DNA of 64,000 nt, from positions 62,001 to 126,000 of the forward strand of contig NZ_JACDTY010000014.1 in assembly GCF_013520985.1 (NCBI RefSeq). Reading direction: 5' to 3'. A program made the translations under genes and the position numbers. Below are positions 46,488 through 55,838 of this stretch, one piece after another (position 1 is the stretch's first letter; each line of letters starts with the position of its first letter). The notes under the pieces are model-generated. The model ran no database searches. It saw only the letters and a program-made list of their open reading frames with translations, and had not been told where the DNA came from. This stretch comes from Mesorhizobium neociceri (GTDB taxonomy: Bacteria; Pseudomonadota; Alphaproteobacteria; Rhizobiales; Rhizobiaceae).

Positions 46488-46856
46488 ATGCGCCATCCCT
46501 TGTCGCTCGCTCTCATACTGTCGGCGGCCATCGTTTCCACAGCTGCGGCCCACGGAAATGCCGATCACGGAAAGACGCTGTTCAGCCGTTGTGCGGCCTG
46601 TCACGCCGCAACGGACCAGAACAAGGTCGGTCCAGGACTGGCTGGTGTATTTGGACGGCCAGCGGGGACAGCGCCAAACTTCCGCTATTCGAAAGCAATG
46701 ATCGCCTATGCAAAGCCTTGGGACGAACAGACACTCGATGGCTTCCTGACAGCGCCCGCCAAGGCAATACCGGGCACATCAATGACAATTGCGGTGTCCA
46801 AGGCATCGGACCGCGCGGACATCATCGCCTACCTCAAGTCCCTCGGCTCTCCGTGA
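46488..46856 (+). CDS. Cytochrome c
   Basis: 122 residues with a signal peptide (about 1-21). The haem site CAACH is at 35-39, and the axial Met is Met99 in PGTSMTI. GPGLAGVFGRPAGT and YLKSLG are class-I cytochrome c2-like. It starts 22 bp after the Mo-subunit stop with a GGAG ribosome site, and should accept electrons from the hydroxylase in the periplasm. Confidence 0.9.
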   Translation: MRHPLSLALILSAAIVSTAAAHGNADHGKTLFSRCAACHAATDQNKVGPGLAGVFGRPAGTAPNFRYSKAMIAYAKPWDEQTLDGFLTAPAKAIPGTSMTIAVSKASDRADIIAYLKSLGSP

Positions 46857-46958
46857 TGACCGGCGGCTGAAACGCGCGACTGCTCGTGCCGGTGGCGCCG
46901 GGCGAACGGCGGGCGTGACAAGCCCTGTGGCAAGCGACGGCGGGATGGGTTACCGGGT

Positions 46959-48227
46959 TCAACCGCCACGGCAGGCAGCGTCGTAGTCCGCCAGCACCGC
47001 ACCGATCGCCGCATGGAAAATCGCCTCCGGATTGCCTGCCGGTCCGAGCCTGGCCGGCAGCGTCGGCAGAAACTGCCGCATCAGCGTTTCAGGAATGGCG
47101 ACGCCGTCCAGCGCCCTGCGCAACCGATCGACGGCGGCAACAGCAATGGGGTTGCTCCAATAGTAGCGGATGCGGTCGCTGTAGCTGTAGTGCCGCTGCA
47201 AATAGAGGTCCGCTTCGCTGCCGTGGTAGTGATTGTGCCAGTGCCCAGGAGCGGCCACCATCACGCGCTCCATCGTCCGGGCAAGCGATCTGTCGCCATA
47301 GTCGGCAACCATTTCGGAGGCGATCAGGTCGAGGCCGTAAAGTGCCTCGCGCAAGGCGAATGTCAGGCCTGGGCCGACCTTGAGGATAGGAAAGCCGTTG
47401 GCGACAAGCGCCGTCAGCGCCGCGCGACTCTGGTAATCGGTCGAATGCGCCTCGTAGACGAGCGAGGGTTGCTCATCGAGCAGCCCGGTCAGGCCTTGCG
47501 ATTTTTCGGGATTGTAGGTGACCACGTTCTGGCTGCCGAATTCCACGCCGGGCTGCACCACGACGGCGAGGACACGCGCAAAGGCATCCGTCAGGCCTTC
47601 GCGGGCAAAGATGTCGCGGTGAACGTCGATCGTGCGCCGCGCCGCTGCCGCTTCGGTCGGCTTCAGATCATTAATCGCGTGATCGACGCCTCCGGGGGCG
47701 GGCACTTCGGTGCCGATGATGTAGACCGGCAACGCGCTACCGATTGCTCTCGCCGCCGTTTCGGCCGCTTGGGCCAGCCGCGCCGCGCGTGTGGCAATGA
47801 GCTCGTCATCGAGCGCCGCCGGCTCGCCGGCGCATCCCATCGAGGCGTCGAGATGGATCTTGCTGAAGCCGGCTTTGACATAGGCGCTGACCATCGCCTC
47901 GGCCTTGTCCATCGCCTGCGCCGCCGGCTCGCCGCGCCACGGGTTCGGTCCCAAATGATCGCCGCCGAAGATGATGCGCGAGGCGTCCAGCCCCTTGCCG
48001 GCGATCTCCAGCACGAAGGCCACGAACATTTCCGGCGTCATGCCGGTATAGCCGCCGAACTGGTTGACCTGGTTGCAGGTCGCCTCGATCAGCAGGTATT
48101 TCTCTTTGCTTGCGGCGGCGCGCCGTATTGCCGTCTGGATCACCAGCGGATGCGCAGAGCAGATCGAGGTGATGCCGTAGGGCGTTCCGTTTCGGTGGGC
48201 AGTAGCGAGGCCTGCAAGCGGGCTCAT
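46959..48227 (-). CDS. GatZ/KbaZ-like protein, probable D-tagatose-6-phosphate 4-epimerase
   Basis: 422 residues, full length for the family. [77 protein letters not shown] and a C-terminal [12 protein letters not shown] segment are diagnostic of the class-II tagatose-bisphosphate aldolase non-catalytic subunit family. In Agrobacterium a member acts alone as a tagatose-6-phosphate epimerase; no class-II aldolase catalytic subunit (GatY/KbaY) is present here, which favours that activity. It overlaps the kinase gene by 4 bp. Confidence 0.85.
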   Translation of the reverse strand: MSPLAGLATAHRNGTPYGITSICSAHPLVIQTAIRRAAASKEKYLLIEATCNQVNQFGGYTGMTPEMFVAFVLEIAGKGLDASRIIFGGDHLGPNPWRGEPAAQAMDKAEAMVSAYVKAGFSKIHLDASMGCAGEPAALDDELIATRAARLAQAAETAARAIGSALPVYIIGTEVPAPGGVDHAINDLKPTEAAAARRTIDVHRDIFAREGLTDAFARVLAVVVQPGVEFGSQNVVTYNPEKSQGLTGLLDEQPSLVYEAHSTDYQSRAALTALVANGFPILKVGPGLTFALREALYGLDLIASEMVADYGDRSLARTMERVMVAAPGHWHNHYHGSEADLYLQRHYSYSDRIRYYWSNPIAVAAVDRLRRALDGVAIPETLMRQFLPTLPARLGPAGNPEAIFHAAIGAVLADYDAACRGG

Positions 48228-49210
48228 GTCCGCCTCGCAGTGCCGGCGATGAATTGGTCAAGCACGTCGAAGCCTGCAACGCCTTCCATCGGGCCGCGCC
48301 GGGTGACGTTGCGGGCGCCGGCGGCATTGGCATAGAGCAGGGCCTTGCCGGGCTCCATTCCCTGGCGGCGGCAGGTCAGATAGGTGGCGCCGAAACAATC
48401 GCCGGCTCCGGTCGGGTCGACTTCTTCGACCAGAAAGCCGGCGCAGTCGATCCTTGCGCCATCGGCGCCGAACCAGGAAGAGCCGTCAGCACCGCGCTTC
48501 AGCACGATCTCGCCGACGCCCCGGGCAAACAGCGCCGTCACCGCCTGTTGCTCGTCGTCGATGCCTGCAGCCGCCAGCAATTCGTCGCCGGACGGCAGCA
48601 GCAGGTCGGCATCGTCGACCAGCGCCGAAAACAGCGCGCCATCGGCGCCGGCGATCAGCTCCTTGCGCATGTTGGGGTCGAAGGAGGTCGAGCCGCCGCG
48701 CGCCCGCACCGCCTTGCCAGCATAGGCGACGATTTCCTTCAGCCCGGCAATCGACAGCGTCGATCCCATAATGTGCAGATGGCCGGCTTTGTCCGCCAGA
48801 ACGCGTGCGGCGGTGGTGAGATGGATCTGGCCGGCGGCGGATTCGGCGATGTTGTAGACGAAGTCGCGGCCGCCATCGGGCCTATAGCGCACGAAGGCAC
48901 ATCCGGTCGGGAAGCGGTCGCTTATATCGACGGCAGCGACGTCGACGCCGTCTCGCTTCAGTCTTTCCAGATTGAGCGTGCCGAAATCGTCGCGGCCGAC
49001 GCAGCCGATGATGCCGGCGCCGCCGCCCAGCCTGCCGACCTGGTCGATGAAGATCGCCGGTGCGCCGCTAGGGAATGGCCCTGTCAGCGTCTGCGGTTCG
49101 AGGAAGCCAAAGCCCCGTTCGGTCGCCATGATCTCGACCAGGATTTCGCCGGCGACAATCGTTGGCCCCACGGCCTCGGCGGCGATCTCGCTGCGGCGCG
49201 AAAGGCTCAT
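48224..49210 (-). CDS. PfkB-family sugar kinase, likely tagatose kinase
   Basis: 328 residues. N-terminal [18 protein letters not shown], the substrate segment [16 protein letters not shown], and the C-terminal anion-hole motif [13 protein letters not shown] with the catalytic Asp are intact. Its translation is coupled to the GatZ-like gene downstream (4-bp overlap). By analogy with Agrobacterium, phosphorylation of D-tagatose at C6 is the most probable reaction, but other ketohexoses are possible. It is divergent from the binding-protein gene, and presumably LacI-controlled. Confidence 0.85.
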   Translation of the reverse strand: MSLSRRSEIAAEAVGPTIVAGEILVEIMATERGFGFLEPQTLTGPFPSGAPAIFIDQVGRLGGGAGIIGCVGRDDFGTLNLERLKRDGVDVAAVDISDRFPTGCAFVRYRPDGGRDFVYNIAESAAGQIHLTTAARVLADKAGHLHIMGSTLSIAGLKEIVAYAGKAVRARGGSTSFDPNMRKELIAGADGALFSALVDDADLLLPSGDELLAAAGIDDEQQAVTALFARGVGEIVLKRGADGSSWFGADGARIDCAGFLVEEVDPTGAGDCFGATYLTCRRQGMEPGKALLYANAAGARNVTRRGPMEGVAGFDVLDQFIAGTARRT

Positions 49211-49515
49211 GCTTACAATTCCTTCTCTCCCCGCCGGAACGGGACACTGGCGGCGTGCGGGTCGTACGATAGCTCCCGGCTGTAGCCGAGGTAAATCGCG
49301 CCGAGCGCGAAGTCAACATAAACTACACGTACGTACACTTTATCTACTGCGCGTGCGGCCTTTACAGTGCGCCATACGGCGGGGTCGTCAAGCGCCGAGC
49401 CTGGGCCAGACACCAAATATCAGGCCTAGCGTGGCTTGACTTGACGGTCTTCAAGCGCAATAAAATATGCACGCATGTTCACTTACACATGCGCATTCGT
49501 AAAGGAGGAGACGAA
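49211..49515. promoter_or_regulatory. Divergent control region of the hexitol cluster
   Basis: 305 bp between the kinase (minus) and binding protein (plus), AT-richer in its middle. A TTGACT/TTGACG pair at 49436-49446 and TAAAAT at 49461 are promoter-like for the plus strand, though spacing is not ideal. A GTACGTAC palindrome lies at 49329-49336 and the 7-8-7 dyad at 49472-49493. No open frame of note. Confidence 0.5.
49472..49493. promoter_or_regulatory. Dyad upstream of the binding-protein gene
   Basis: CGCATGT-N8-ACATGCG, perfect arms of 7 bp, begins just after the candidate -10 and ends 22 bp before the ATG at 49516. This is a typical repressor position; the LacI protein encoded at 52970 is the best candidate, although the arms do not show the central CG of classic LacI/GalR operators. 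Confidence 0.45.
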
Positions 49516-50835
49516 ATGCCAATTGGTAAGCGTATGGGAATTCTTGGCCTGTCGGTCGCTGCTTTGGCGCTGACAGCGGGTGCCGCCCTGTCCGAGGAGA
49601 TCACGGTTGCGACTGTCAACAATGGCGACATGATCATCATGCAGAAGCTGTCGCCCGAATGGGAGAAGGCGACAGGCAACAAGGTCAACTGGGTGGTGCT
49701 CGAAGAAAACGTGCTGCGCGAGCGGGTCACCACGGACATCGCCACCAAGGGCGGACAGTTCGACGTGCTGACCATCGGCGGCTATGAGACGCCGATCTGG
49801 GGTAAGAGCGGCTGGCTGACGCCGCTCAACGATCTCGGCGCCGACTACGACTATGACGATCTGATCGCGCCGGTCCGCAGTGGCCTGACGGTCGACGGCA
49901 ACCTCTACGCCGTGCCCTTCTATGCCGAAAGCTCGTTTACACTCTACCGCAAGGATCTTTTCGACGCAGCCGGCCTGAAGATGCCGGAGCAGCCGACCTA
50001 TGACCAGATCACGGAATTCGCCGACAAGCTCACCGACAAGTCGAAGGAACAGTATGGTCTGTGCTTGCGCGGCAAGCCGGGCTGGGGCGAGAACATGGCA
50101 TTCCTCGGCACGCTGGTGAACACGTTCGGCGGCCGCTGGTTCGACATGGACTGGAAGCCGCAGCTCAATTCACCTGAGTGGAAGAAGGCGATCGGCTGGT
50201 ATGTCGACACCATGAAGAAGGATGGACCTCCGGGCATCAGCTCCAACGGTTTCAACGAGAACCAGACCTTGTTCGCCTCCGGCCATTGCGCCATGTGGAT
50301 CGACGCCACGTCCGCGGCGGGTCGCGTCTATGATCCGAAGCAAAGCCAGGTTGCCGACAAGGTCGCCTTCGCCAAGGCGCCGGTGGCGGTGACGCCCAAC
50401 GGCTCGGCCTGGGGCTGGGCATGGAGCCTCGCCATCCCGACCTCGACCAAGAAAGCGGATACAGCAAAGTCCTTCGTCAAATGGGCGACTTCGAAAGCCT
50501 ATGTCCAGCGCGTCGGTGAGACGGAAGGCTGGGTTGCGGCACCCCCTGGAACGCGCAAGTCCACCTATGCCAGCGCCGACTACCAGAAGGCAGCGCCCTT
50601 CGCCGCGACGGTGCTTTCGGCGATCGAATCCGCCGATCCGACCAAACAGACCAAGGACCCGGTTCCCTATACCGGCATCCAGTTCGTCGCCATTCCTGAG
50701 TTCCAGGGCATCGGAACTGAGGTCGGTCAGGCGATTGCCGCAGCGGTCACCGGCCAGCAGTCGGTCGATGATGTGCTGAGCGGCGCCCAGGCCTCGGTGG
50801 AGAAGACGATGACCGAGGCTGGCTACATCAAATAG
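49516..50835 (+). CDS. ABC sugar/polyol-binding protein
   Basis: 439 residues with AAAGGAGGAG before the ATG. A signal peptide (about 1-26, GILGLSVAALALTAGAALSEE) is followed by a family-1 solute-binding fold with EWEKATGNKVNWVVLEENVLRERV, FDVLTIGGYETPIWGKSGWL, and AVPFYAESSFTLYRKDLF, most like the sorbitol/mannitol SmoE type. In related clusters two permease genes and an ATPase gene follow at once; here the next gene is the SDR. The protein may use transporter parts encoded elsewhere. Confidence 0.88.
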   Translation: MPIGKRMGILGLSVAALALTAGAALSEEITVATVNNGDMIIMQKLSPEWEKATGNKVNWVVLEENVLRERVTTDIATKGGQFDVLTIGGYETPIWGKSGWLTPLNDLGADYDYDDLIAPVRSGLTVDGNLYAVPFYAESSFTLYRKDLFDAAGLKMPEQPTYDQITEFADKLTDKSKEQYGLCLRGKPGWGENMAFLGTLVNTFGGRWFDMDWKPQLNSPEWKKAIGWYVDTMKKDGPPGISSNGFNENQTLFASGHCAMWIDATSAAGRVYDPKQSQVADKVAFAKAPVAVTPNGSAWGWAWSLAIPTSTKKADTAKSFVKWATSKAYVQRVGETEGWVAAPPGTRKSTYASADYQKAAPFAATVLSAIESADPTKQTKDPVPYTGIQFVAIPEFQGIGTEVGQAIAAAVTGQQSVDDVLSGAQASVEKTMTEAGYIK

Positions 50836-51016
50836 GCGCGTTCAAGCCAGGGACCGTGCGTGTGCCGTCCCTGGTGATCCGGGCCTAAAAAACCTCCCGT
50901 TGCAGCAGGCCCGGAGGATGCACGGACCCGTCCACAGCGGGTCCGTGCTTTCCTTGCAGGCGACGAAAGCCGCCATTTGGCGGTACATCTTTTCGAGAAA
51001 CGCGGAAAAAATTGAA

Positions 51017-51786
51017 ATGAGATTGAAGAACAAGATTGCCCTGATAACCGGCGGTGCGCGCGGCATTGGCCTCGGCTTCGCGCAAGCCTATGCGCGCGAA
51101 GGCGCCACCGTGGTGATTGCCGATATCGACATCGAGCGTGCGACGCGGGCGGCCGCCGCGATCGGTGCTTCGGCCAGCGCCATCAAGCTTGACGTCACTG
51201 ACCTCGCAGCGATCGACAGGATCGTCGCCGAGGTCGATCACGATTTCGGCGGTATCGACATCCTCGTCAACAATGCGGCCATCTTCGACATGGCGCCGAT
51301 CACCGAGATCACCGAAGCGAGCTACGACAGGGTGTTCGCTATCAATCTCAAGGGGCCGCTGTTCATGATGAAGGCGGTGGCCAATGTGATGATCGCGCGC
51401 GGCCGCGGCGGCAAGATCATCAACATGGCGAGCCAGGCCGGCCGCCGCGGCGAGGCGCTGGTGACGCTTTACTGCGCCTCCAAGGCAGCGATTATCTCGG
51501 CGACGCAGTCGGCGGCATTGGCGCTGGTCAAGCACGGCATCAACGTCAATGCCATCGCGCCCGGCGTCGTCGACGGCGAGCATTGGGATGTCGTCGACGC
51601 CCACTTCGCCCGCTGGGAGGGCCTGAAGCCCGGCGAGAAGAAGGCCGCTGTCGCGAAGTCGGTCCCGATCGGCCGCTTTGCGCAGCCCGAGGATATTGCC
51701 GGGCTCGCCGCTTCCTGGCCTCGTCCGACAGCGATTACATTCTGGCGCAGACCTACAACGTCGATGGCGGCAACTGGATGAGCTGA
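51017..51786 (+). pseudogene. Polyol SDR (sorbitol/galactitol dehydrogenase-like) with a 3' frameshift
   Basis: Starts MRLKNKIALITGGARGIG. GGARGIG cofactor loop, VNNAAI, YCASK active site (TLYCASKAAIIS) and INVNAIAPGVVDGEHWD are intact and very like SmoS/polyol dehydrogenases. Near 51710 the frame slips: the open frame ends WRRPTTSMAATG at 51781, while the expected C terminus FLASSDSDYILAQTYNVDGG and NWMS continues in the next frame to 51786. One missing base in GCCGC(C)TTCC explains it. About 26 conserved C-terminal residues are lost. Could be a sequencing error. By context the enzyme would oxidise a hexitol. Confidence 0.7.
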
Positions 51787-51822
51787 AGCGCTCTCTGAGC
51801 CGCATCGCCAAGGGAGACTGAA

Positions 51823-52836
51823 ATGAAGGCCATCCGATTTACCGCCGCAGGCGTTGCCGGCATGGCGGAGCTGGACCTGCCAAAGATCAAGCCGGGGCAC
51901 GTTCTGGTACGGGTCCGCGCCGCCGGGCTTTGCCACACCGACATCGAGGTCCTGCATGGCCGCTACGGGGAGGGGGCGTTTCCGCTGGTTCCCGGTCATG
52001 AATATGCCGGCACGGTGGAAGTGGTCGCCGACGATGTCACCACCGTCAGGCCCGGCGACCGGGTCGCCGTCGATCCAAACATTCCGTGCGGGCATTGTCC
52101 CGCCTGCAGGAAAGGCCTCACCAATCTGTGCGTCAGCCTGAAAGCCTATGGTGTCACCGCCGATGGCGGCTTTGCCGAATTCAGCTTGGTTGCCGTCGAC
52201 CATCTGCATGGGATCGGCGATCTCGGTTTCGCCACGGCAGCCCTTGCCGAACCGCTCGCCTGTGTCCTCAACGGTCTCGGTGCCGCTGGGCTCGAGGCCG
52301 GCAAGAACGCGCCCAACAACGCGCTGGTCTTCGGCGCCGGGCCGATCGGCTTGTTGCTTGCCCTCTCGCTCAGGGCCAAGGGCGTCAAGAATGTGGCGGT
52401 CGCCGACATCAGCGAACAACGCCTCGCCTTTGCCGAAACGCTCGGGCTGGAACCGTTGGTGTCGGGATCGCAGGCTCTCTCGGCACGGGCGCGGGGCTTC
52501 GATTTCGTCGCCGACGCCACCGGCGTCGCCAAGGTGGTCGAGGGCATGATCGGCTTCACCTCCGATGGCGGCACCGCGCTCGTCTTCGGCGTCTGCGCCC
52601 CCGATGCCAGGATATCGGTCGCACCGTTCGAGATATTCCGCCGCCAGATCCGATTGGCGGGGTCGCATTCGCTCAACCGCAACATTCCGCAGGCGCTCGA
52701 TATTCTCAAACACGACGATGGCACGATGGCGCGGCTTGTCAGCCACCAGTTGCCGCTTGCCGAACTGCTGCCGTTTTTCGCCAAAGCCGGCGGCGACCCA
52801 ACGACGATGAAAGTACAGTTTTCCGCGGAGTCATAA
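51823..52836 (+). CDS. Zinc-dependent medium-chain alcohol dehydrogenase
   Basis: 337 residues. Catalytic zinc ligands Cys37 and His59-Glu60 (AGLCHTD, PGHEYAG) and the structural-zinc Cys89, Cys92, Cys95 and Cys103 are present, and GAGPIGLLLALSL is the NAD-binding loop. Closest in type to polyol/altritol 5-dehydrogenases. In Agrobacterium such an enzyme feeds D-tagatose into the kinase/epimerase route encoded here. It starts 36 bp after the SDR and precedes the LacI gene by about 130 bp. Confidence 0.86.
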   Translation: MKAIRFTAAGVAGMAELDLPKIKPGHVLVRVRAAGLCHTDIEVLHGRYGEGAFPLVPGHEYAGTVEVVADDVTTVRPGDRVAVDPNIPCGHCPACRKGLTNLCVSLKAYGVTADGGFAEFSLVAVDHLHGIGDLGFATAALAEPLACVLNGLGAAGLEAGKNAPNNALVFGAGPIGLLLALSLRAKGVKNVAVADISEQRLAFAETLGLEPLVSGSQALSARARGFDFVADATGVAKVVEGMIGFTSDGGTALVFGVCAPDARISVAPFEIFRRQIRLAGSHSLNRNIPQALDILKHDDGTMARLVSHQLPLAELLPFFAKAGGDPTTMKVQFSAES

Positions 52837-52969
52837 ATCAAGGCAGGGCGGCCACGCCCATGGAGCAGCAAGCTTGCTCATGCGCCCGGAAAGAACGGTC
52901 CTCCTCCTTTCCGCGAAAAGGTGACTCAAGTAGACAGTGGCGACGGCAGTTCGAACAGGGAGCCCATGG

Positions 52970-54001
52970 ATGGCAAAGACGATCAGGACGATGGAGGACT
53001 TCTCGGCCTTTGTCGGCTTGTCTCGCACCACGGTTTCCAAATATTTCAACGACCCTAGCTCGGTGCGGAAAAACACGCGCGGCACAATTGAGGCGGCGCT
53101 GAAGAAATCCGACTTCCGGCCGAGCATGTTCGCCGTCAATCTCAACCGCCGCCGCAGCAACATTTTGGGCGTCATCATTCCGAATTCGACCGATCCGTTC
53201 TACATGGCACTGACGCGCCGCATCGAGCGGATCGCCAACGAAGCCGGCTTCTTGGCGTTTGTGCTGTCGTCCGACGGACGTGCCGAAATGGAAGACCAGG
53301 CGATCCAGACCTTCAAGTCGATGAACATTGCCGGCGCCATCATCGCGCCACTCGGCGTGCAGTCGCACCACCGGATCCTGGCCGAACTCGGATCGAGCAT
53401 CCCGCTGATCTATGTCGACTCGCCGCTTGACGAGACCTCGTCATTCGTCGGCACCGACAACAGGCAGAGCTTCAGGCTGATCGTCGACTATCTCTGCAGA
53501 TCCGGCGAGCCGCCCTGCTACTTCGCCATGCCGCTGGTCAACAACAACGCCTCGGCGCGGCAGGATGCTTATGTCGAGGCCATGCACCAATTGAAGATGA
53601 CGCCGAGCATCGCGCCTGTTGCCGACGCGCAGTCGTGGGATTTCGAGAAATTCGGTTACGATGAAGCTTTGCGCATCCTGAAGGGGCAAGGCTTCCCGAC
53701 GAAGACCGTGCTTTGCGCCAACGACCGTGTTGCCTTCGGCGTGCTTGCCGCCGCCTATCAGCTCGGTCTGAAGGTCGGTCATGGCGCGGATTGCGACCTC
53801 AGGGTCGCCGGGCACGACGACCATCCGCTGTCGCGCTATGCCTGCCCACCGATCACGACGGTGGCGCAGAACTACAACGAGATCGGCCGGCTGGCGATCG
53901 AACTTCTGCTGGAGCGGCTGGATGAAAAATCCCCGGCGGCCAAACCGGCAAACGGCCGCATCCTGCTCAACGCCGAGTTGATGCTGCGCAGTTCGGCCTG
54001 A
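52970..54001 (+). CDS. LacI-family transcriptional regulator
   Basis: 343 residues from MAKTIRTMEDFSAFVGLSRTTVSKYFNDP, with GGGAG upstream. The N-terminal helix-turn-helix and the hinge (PSMFAVNLNRRRSNILGVIIP) are followed by a ribose-binding-like effector domain (DPFYMALTRRIERIANEAGF, LCANDRVAFGVLAAAYQLGL, VAGHDDHPLSRYACPPITTV). It is the last gene of the plus-strand hexitol run and the probable regulator of both halves of the cluster. Confidence 0.9.
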   Translation: MAKTIRTMEDFSAFVGLSRTTVSKYFNDPSSVRKNTRGTIEAALKKSDFRPSMFAVNLNRRRSNILGVIIPNSTDPFYMALTRRIERIANEAGFLAFVLSSDGRAEMEDQAIQTFKSMNIAGAIIAPLGVQSHHRILAELGSSIPLIYVDSPLDETSSFVGTDNRQSFRLIVDYLCRSGEPPCYFAMPLVNNNASARQDAYVEAMHQLKMTPSIAPVADAQSWDFEKFGYDEALRILKGQGFPTKTVLCANDRVAFGVLAAAYQLGLKVGHGADCDLRVAGHDDHPLSRYACPPITTVAQNYNEIGRLAIELLLERLDEKSPAAKPANGRILLNAELMLRSSA

Positions 54002-54089
54002 ACCGGAGCGTGTCCATCACCGCAAGAATCGGGTGGCGCGTACTGTGGCAGTGTGCAAATCCGACTGCGACCGCTGCGAAAGGACGACC

Positions 54090-54719
54090 ATGCTTACGCT
54101 TCACGATTATCTGCCGTCGCAAAATGGCTGGAAAGTCCGGGTCCTGCTCGGGCTGCTCAAGATCCCGTACAACAGCCGCATGGTCTCGATCTTCGAGGGC
54201 GAGAGCCACACCGACGCCTTTCTGAAGCTCAACCCGGCCGGCGCCGTCCCGGTGCTCGAACTGGAGGATGGCCGCGCGATCGCTGAATCGAATGCGATCC
54301 TGATCTATCTCGCCGAGGACACGCCGTTGCTGCCGGCCGACCGCTACACCAACGCCAAAATCATGCAATGGCTGTTCTTCGAGCAATATCATGTCGAGCC
54401 GGTCATCGGCTCGCTGCGTTTCTGGACATTGACGGGAAGGCTGGAGCGCAATCAAGCGATGGTCCCTGCCAAGCGCGAGGCCGGCGCCCGCACGCTCGCC
54501 GCGCTGGAGCGCAGCCTGGCCGACACGCCCTTCCTTGCCGGCGACGATTTCACGATCGCGGATATCGCCGTCTATGCCTATGGCCATCGGGCGCAGGATT
54601 GCGGCTTCCTGTTGACCGACTATCCGGGATTCTTTGCCTGGACCGGCCGCGTGCAGGAGGCTATCGGTCCGGGCTACCCCGTGCATCCCTACGCGATCGA
54701 CCCGCATTCCGGCGCGTGA
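54090..54719 (+). CDS. Glutathione S-transferase-like protein
   Basis: 209 residues from MLTLHDYLPSQNGWKVRVLL, with GAAAGGACG upstream. The N-terminal thioredoxin-like domain has NPAGAVPVLELEDGRAIAESNAILIYLAE with the cis-Pro and ES glutathione contact; the C-terminal helical domain has FLAGDDFTIADIAVYAY. Ser/Asn near residue 10-12 (PSQNGWK) is in the position of the activating residue. Cytosolic. No operon partner is evident. Confidence 0.87.
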   Translation: MLTLHDYLPSQNGWKVRVLLGLLKIPYNSRMVSIFEGESHTDAFLKLNPAGAVPVLELEDGRAIAESNAILIYLAEDTPLLPADRYTNAKIMQWLFFEQYHVEPVIGSLRFWTLTGRLERNQAMVPAKREAGARTLAALERSLADTPFLAGDDFTIADIAVYAYGHRAQDCGFLLTDYPGFFAWTGRVQEAIGPGYPVHPYAIDPHSGA

Positions 54720-54755
54720 GCAGCCGGGCGCGCGAGGCGCCCGGCGTCGATATTG

Positions 54756-55292
54756 TCAGTGCTTGCTCTTGCCGGTTCCGGCTTTGTCGCCACCGATCGG
54801 AATGCGCCTGGATCTGGCCTGGGCTCGCTGGGTTTTGGGCAACGTCACGGTGAGCACACCATTGTGGAAAGCGGCGCGGACCTTGTCTTCCTCGACTTCG
54901 GTACCGAGCGGGATGCGCCGCTCGAAGCGGCCGTAGAAGCGCTCGGAGAACTGCTTGTCGTTGTCCTCGGTCTCGGCGTGCCTTTCGCCGCGCAGCGTCA
55001 GCATCCCGTCATCGAGCATCACCTCGACATCCTTTTCCTCCATGCCCGGGATTTCGGCGGTCACGCGGATTTCGGTTTCGCCGTCGGAGATTTCCAAGCT
55101 CGGCCAGTTGGCATTTGCGCCAAGGGCCCGGCCGAGCGACGGCAGTCGTGTGTCGAAGCCGCGCAACGCATCATCAAACAGGCGGTTCATCTCGCGATGC
55201 AAGGTCATGAAGGGATCGCGCTCGCCTTCGCGATAGAAGTTCGGGGCCTGACTGCCTTCCCGGCCCCAGGGTATGAGATCACGAATAGCCAT
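54756..55292 (-). CDS. Hsp20/alpha-crystallin small heat-shock protein
   Basis: 178 residues from MAIRDLIPWGRE, with AAAAGGAGACC before the ATG. The alpha-crystallin domain runs from about 68 (WPSLEISDGETEIRVTAEIPGMEEKDVEVML) to the HNGVLTVTLPK strand, and the IPI motif (RRIPIGG) is near the C terminus. A class-A/HspA-C-like holdase that binds unfolding proteins. No ROSE-type thermometer could be recognised in the leader. Confidence 0.9.
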   Translation of the reverse strand: MAIRDLIPWGREGSQAPNFYREGERDPFMTLHREMNRLFDDALRGFDTRLPSLGRALGANANWPSLEISDGETEIRVTAEIPGMEEKDVEVMLDDGMLTLRGERHAETEDNDKQFSERFYGRFERRIPLGTEVEEDKVRAAFHNGVLTVTLPKTQRAQARSRRIPIGGDKAGTGKSKH

Positions 55293-55598
55293 TTTATTGG
55301 TCTCCTTTTCTCGACTGGTCACATAAGGCGATGCCGGCAACCCCGCATCCGTGTGTTCAGCCTGGATCCGCAGACTCTCAAGTCGAACCGTGCCATCGCT
55401 CCGGGTTCGAAGCAGGGCGGCCAAAGAGCCGGCGCTCCCTGTGCCGGTTCCGTTCGGCAAACCGACAAATGTCGATCTGGAGGTTGTCGGCCTGAAGTCA
55501 AGACCCAGATACCATCCAGCAGCAGATTTTATTCCCGATGCCGGTCTATGGCTGAGTGCATCTCGACGACAGGCCGGCACCTTTGCATGGAGGTCATC
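55293..55598. other. Divergent region between hsp20 and the 77-residue gene
   Basis: 306 bp with no supportable gene. On the minus strand CTTGAGAG and CTTATGT resemble heat-shock sigma elements but are not correctly spaced relative to each other. No palindrome or repeat stands out. Confidence 0.35.
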
Positions 55599-55832
55599 AT
55601 GACACGCGACGACATCATTTCGGTGTTGGGGCCGGTAGACGAGGCGGTCATTGCCGACATCGCGCTGACCGGCGCCAGCCTTGAAGAACTGCGCGAGGCC
55701 TTCGCCTGGCTCGGTGCCGACGAGGCGCTGCTCAACGAGGGCCGCCCCTTGCCGGGAACGAAAGTGGCGCGGCTGATCGAGATCCTCGACATGCCGGAGG
55801 ATGAGGACGGCCGGCAAGCGGCGGCGGAGTAG
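55599..55832 (+). CDS. Conserved small hypothetical protein
   Basis: 77 residues from MTRDDIISVLGPVDEAVIADI; ATGGAGGTC places GGAGG eight bases before this ATG, so the upstream in-frame ATG is part of the ribosome site. Acidic and helical with TGASLEELREAFAWLGADEALLNEGRPLPG, a pattern shared with small rhizobial hypothetical proteins. No membrane segment or known domain. It is divergent from Hsp20, so a stress connection is possible but unproven. Confidence 0.7.
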   Translation: MTRDDIISVLGPVDEAVIADIALTGASLEELREAFAWLGADEALLNEGRPLPGTKVARLIEILDMPEDEDGRQAAAE

Positions 55833-55838
55833 GCAGTA

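Noticed and set aside
44192-46540. 782-codon minus-strand frame opposite the Mo hydroxylase
   Set aside because: The plus-strand frame has complete molybdopterin motifs; the antisense frame does not resemble any family.
55293-55400. ROSE-type RNA thermometer or heat-shock promoter ahead of hsp20
   Set aside because: No anti-Shine-Dalgarno UUGCU segment could be paired with the AAGGAG site, and sigma-32-like hexamers are not correctly spaced.
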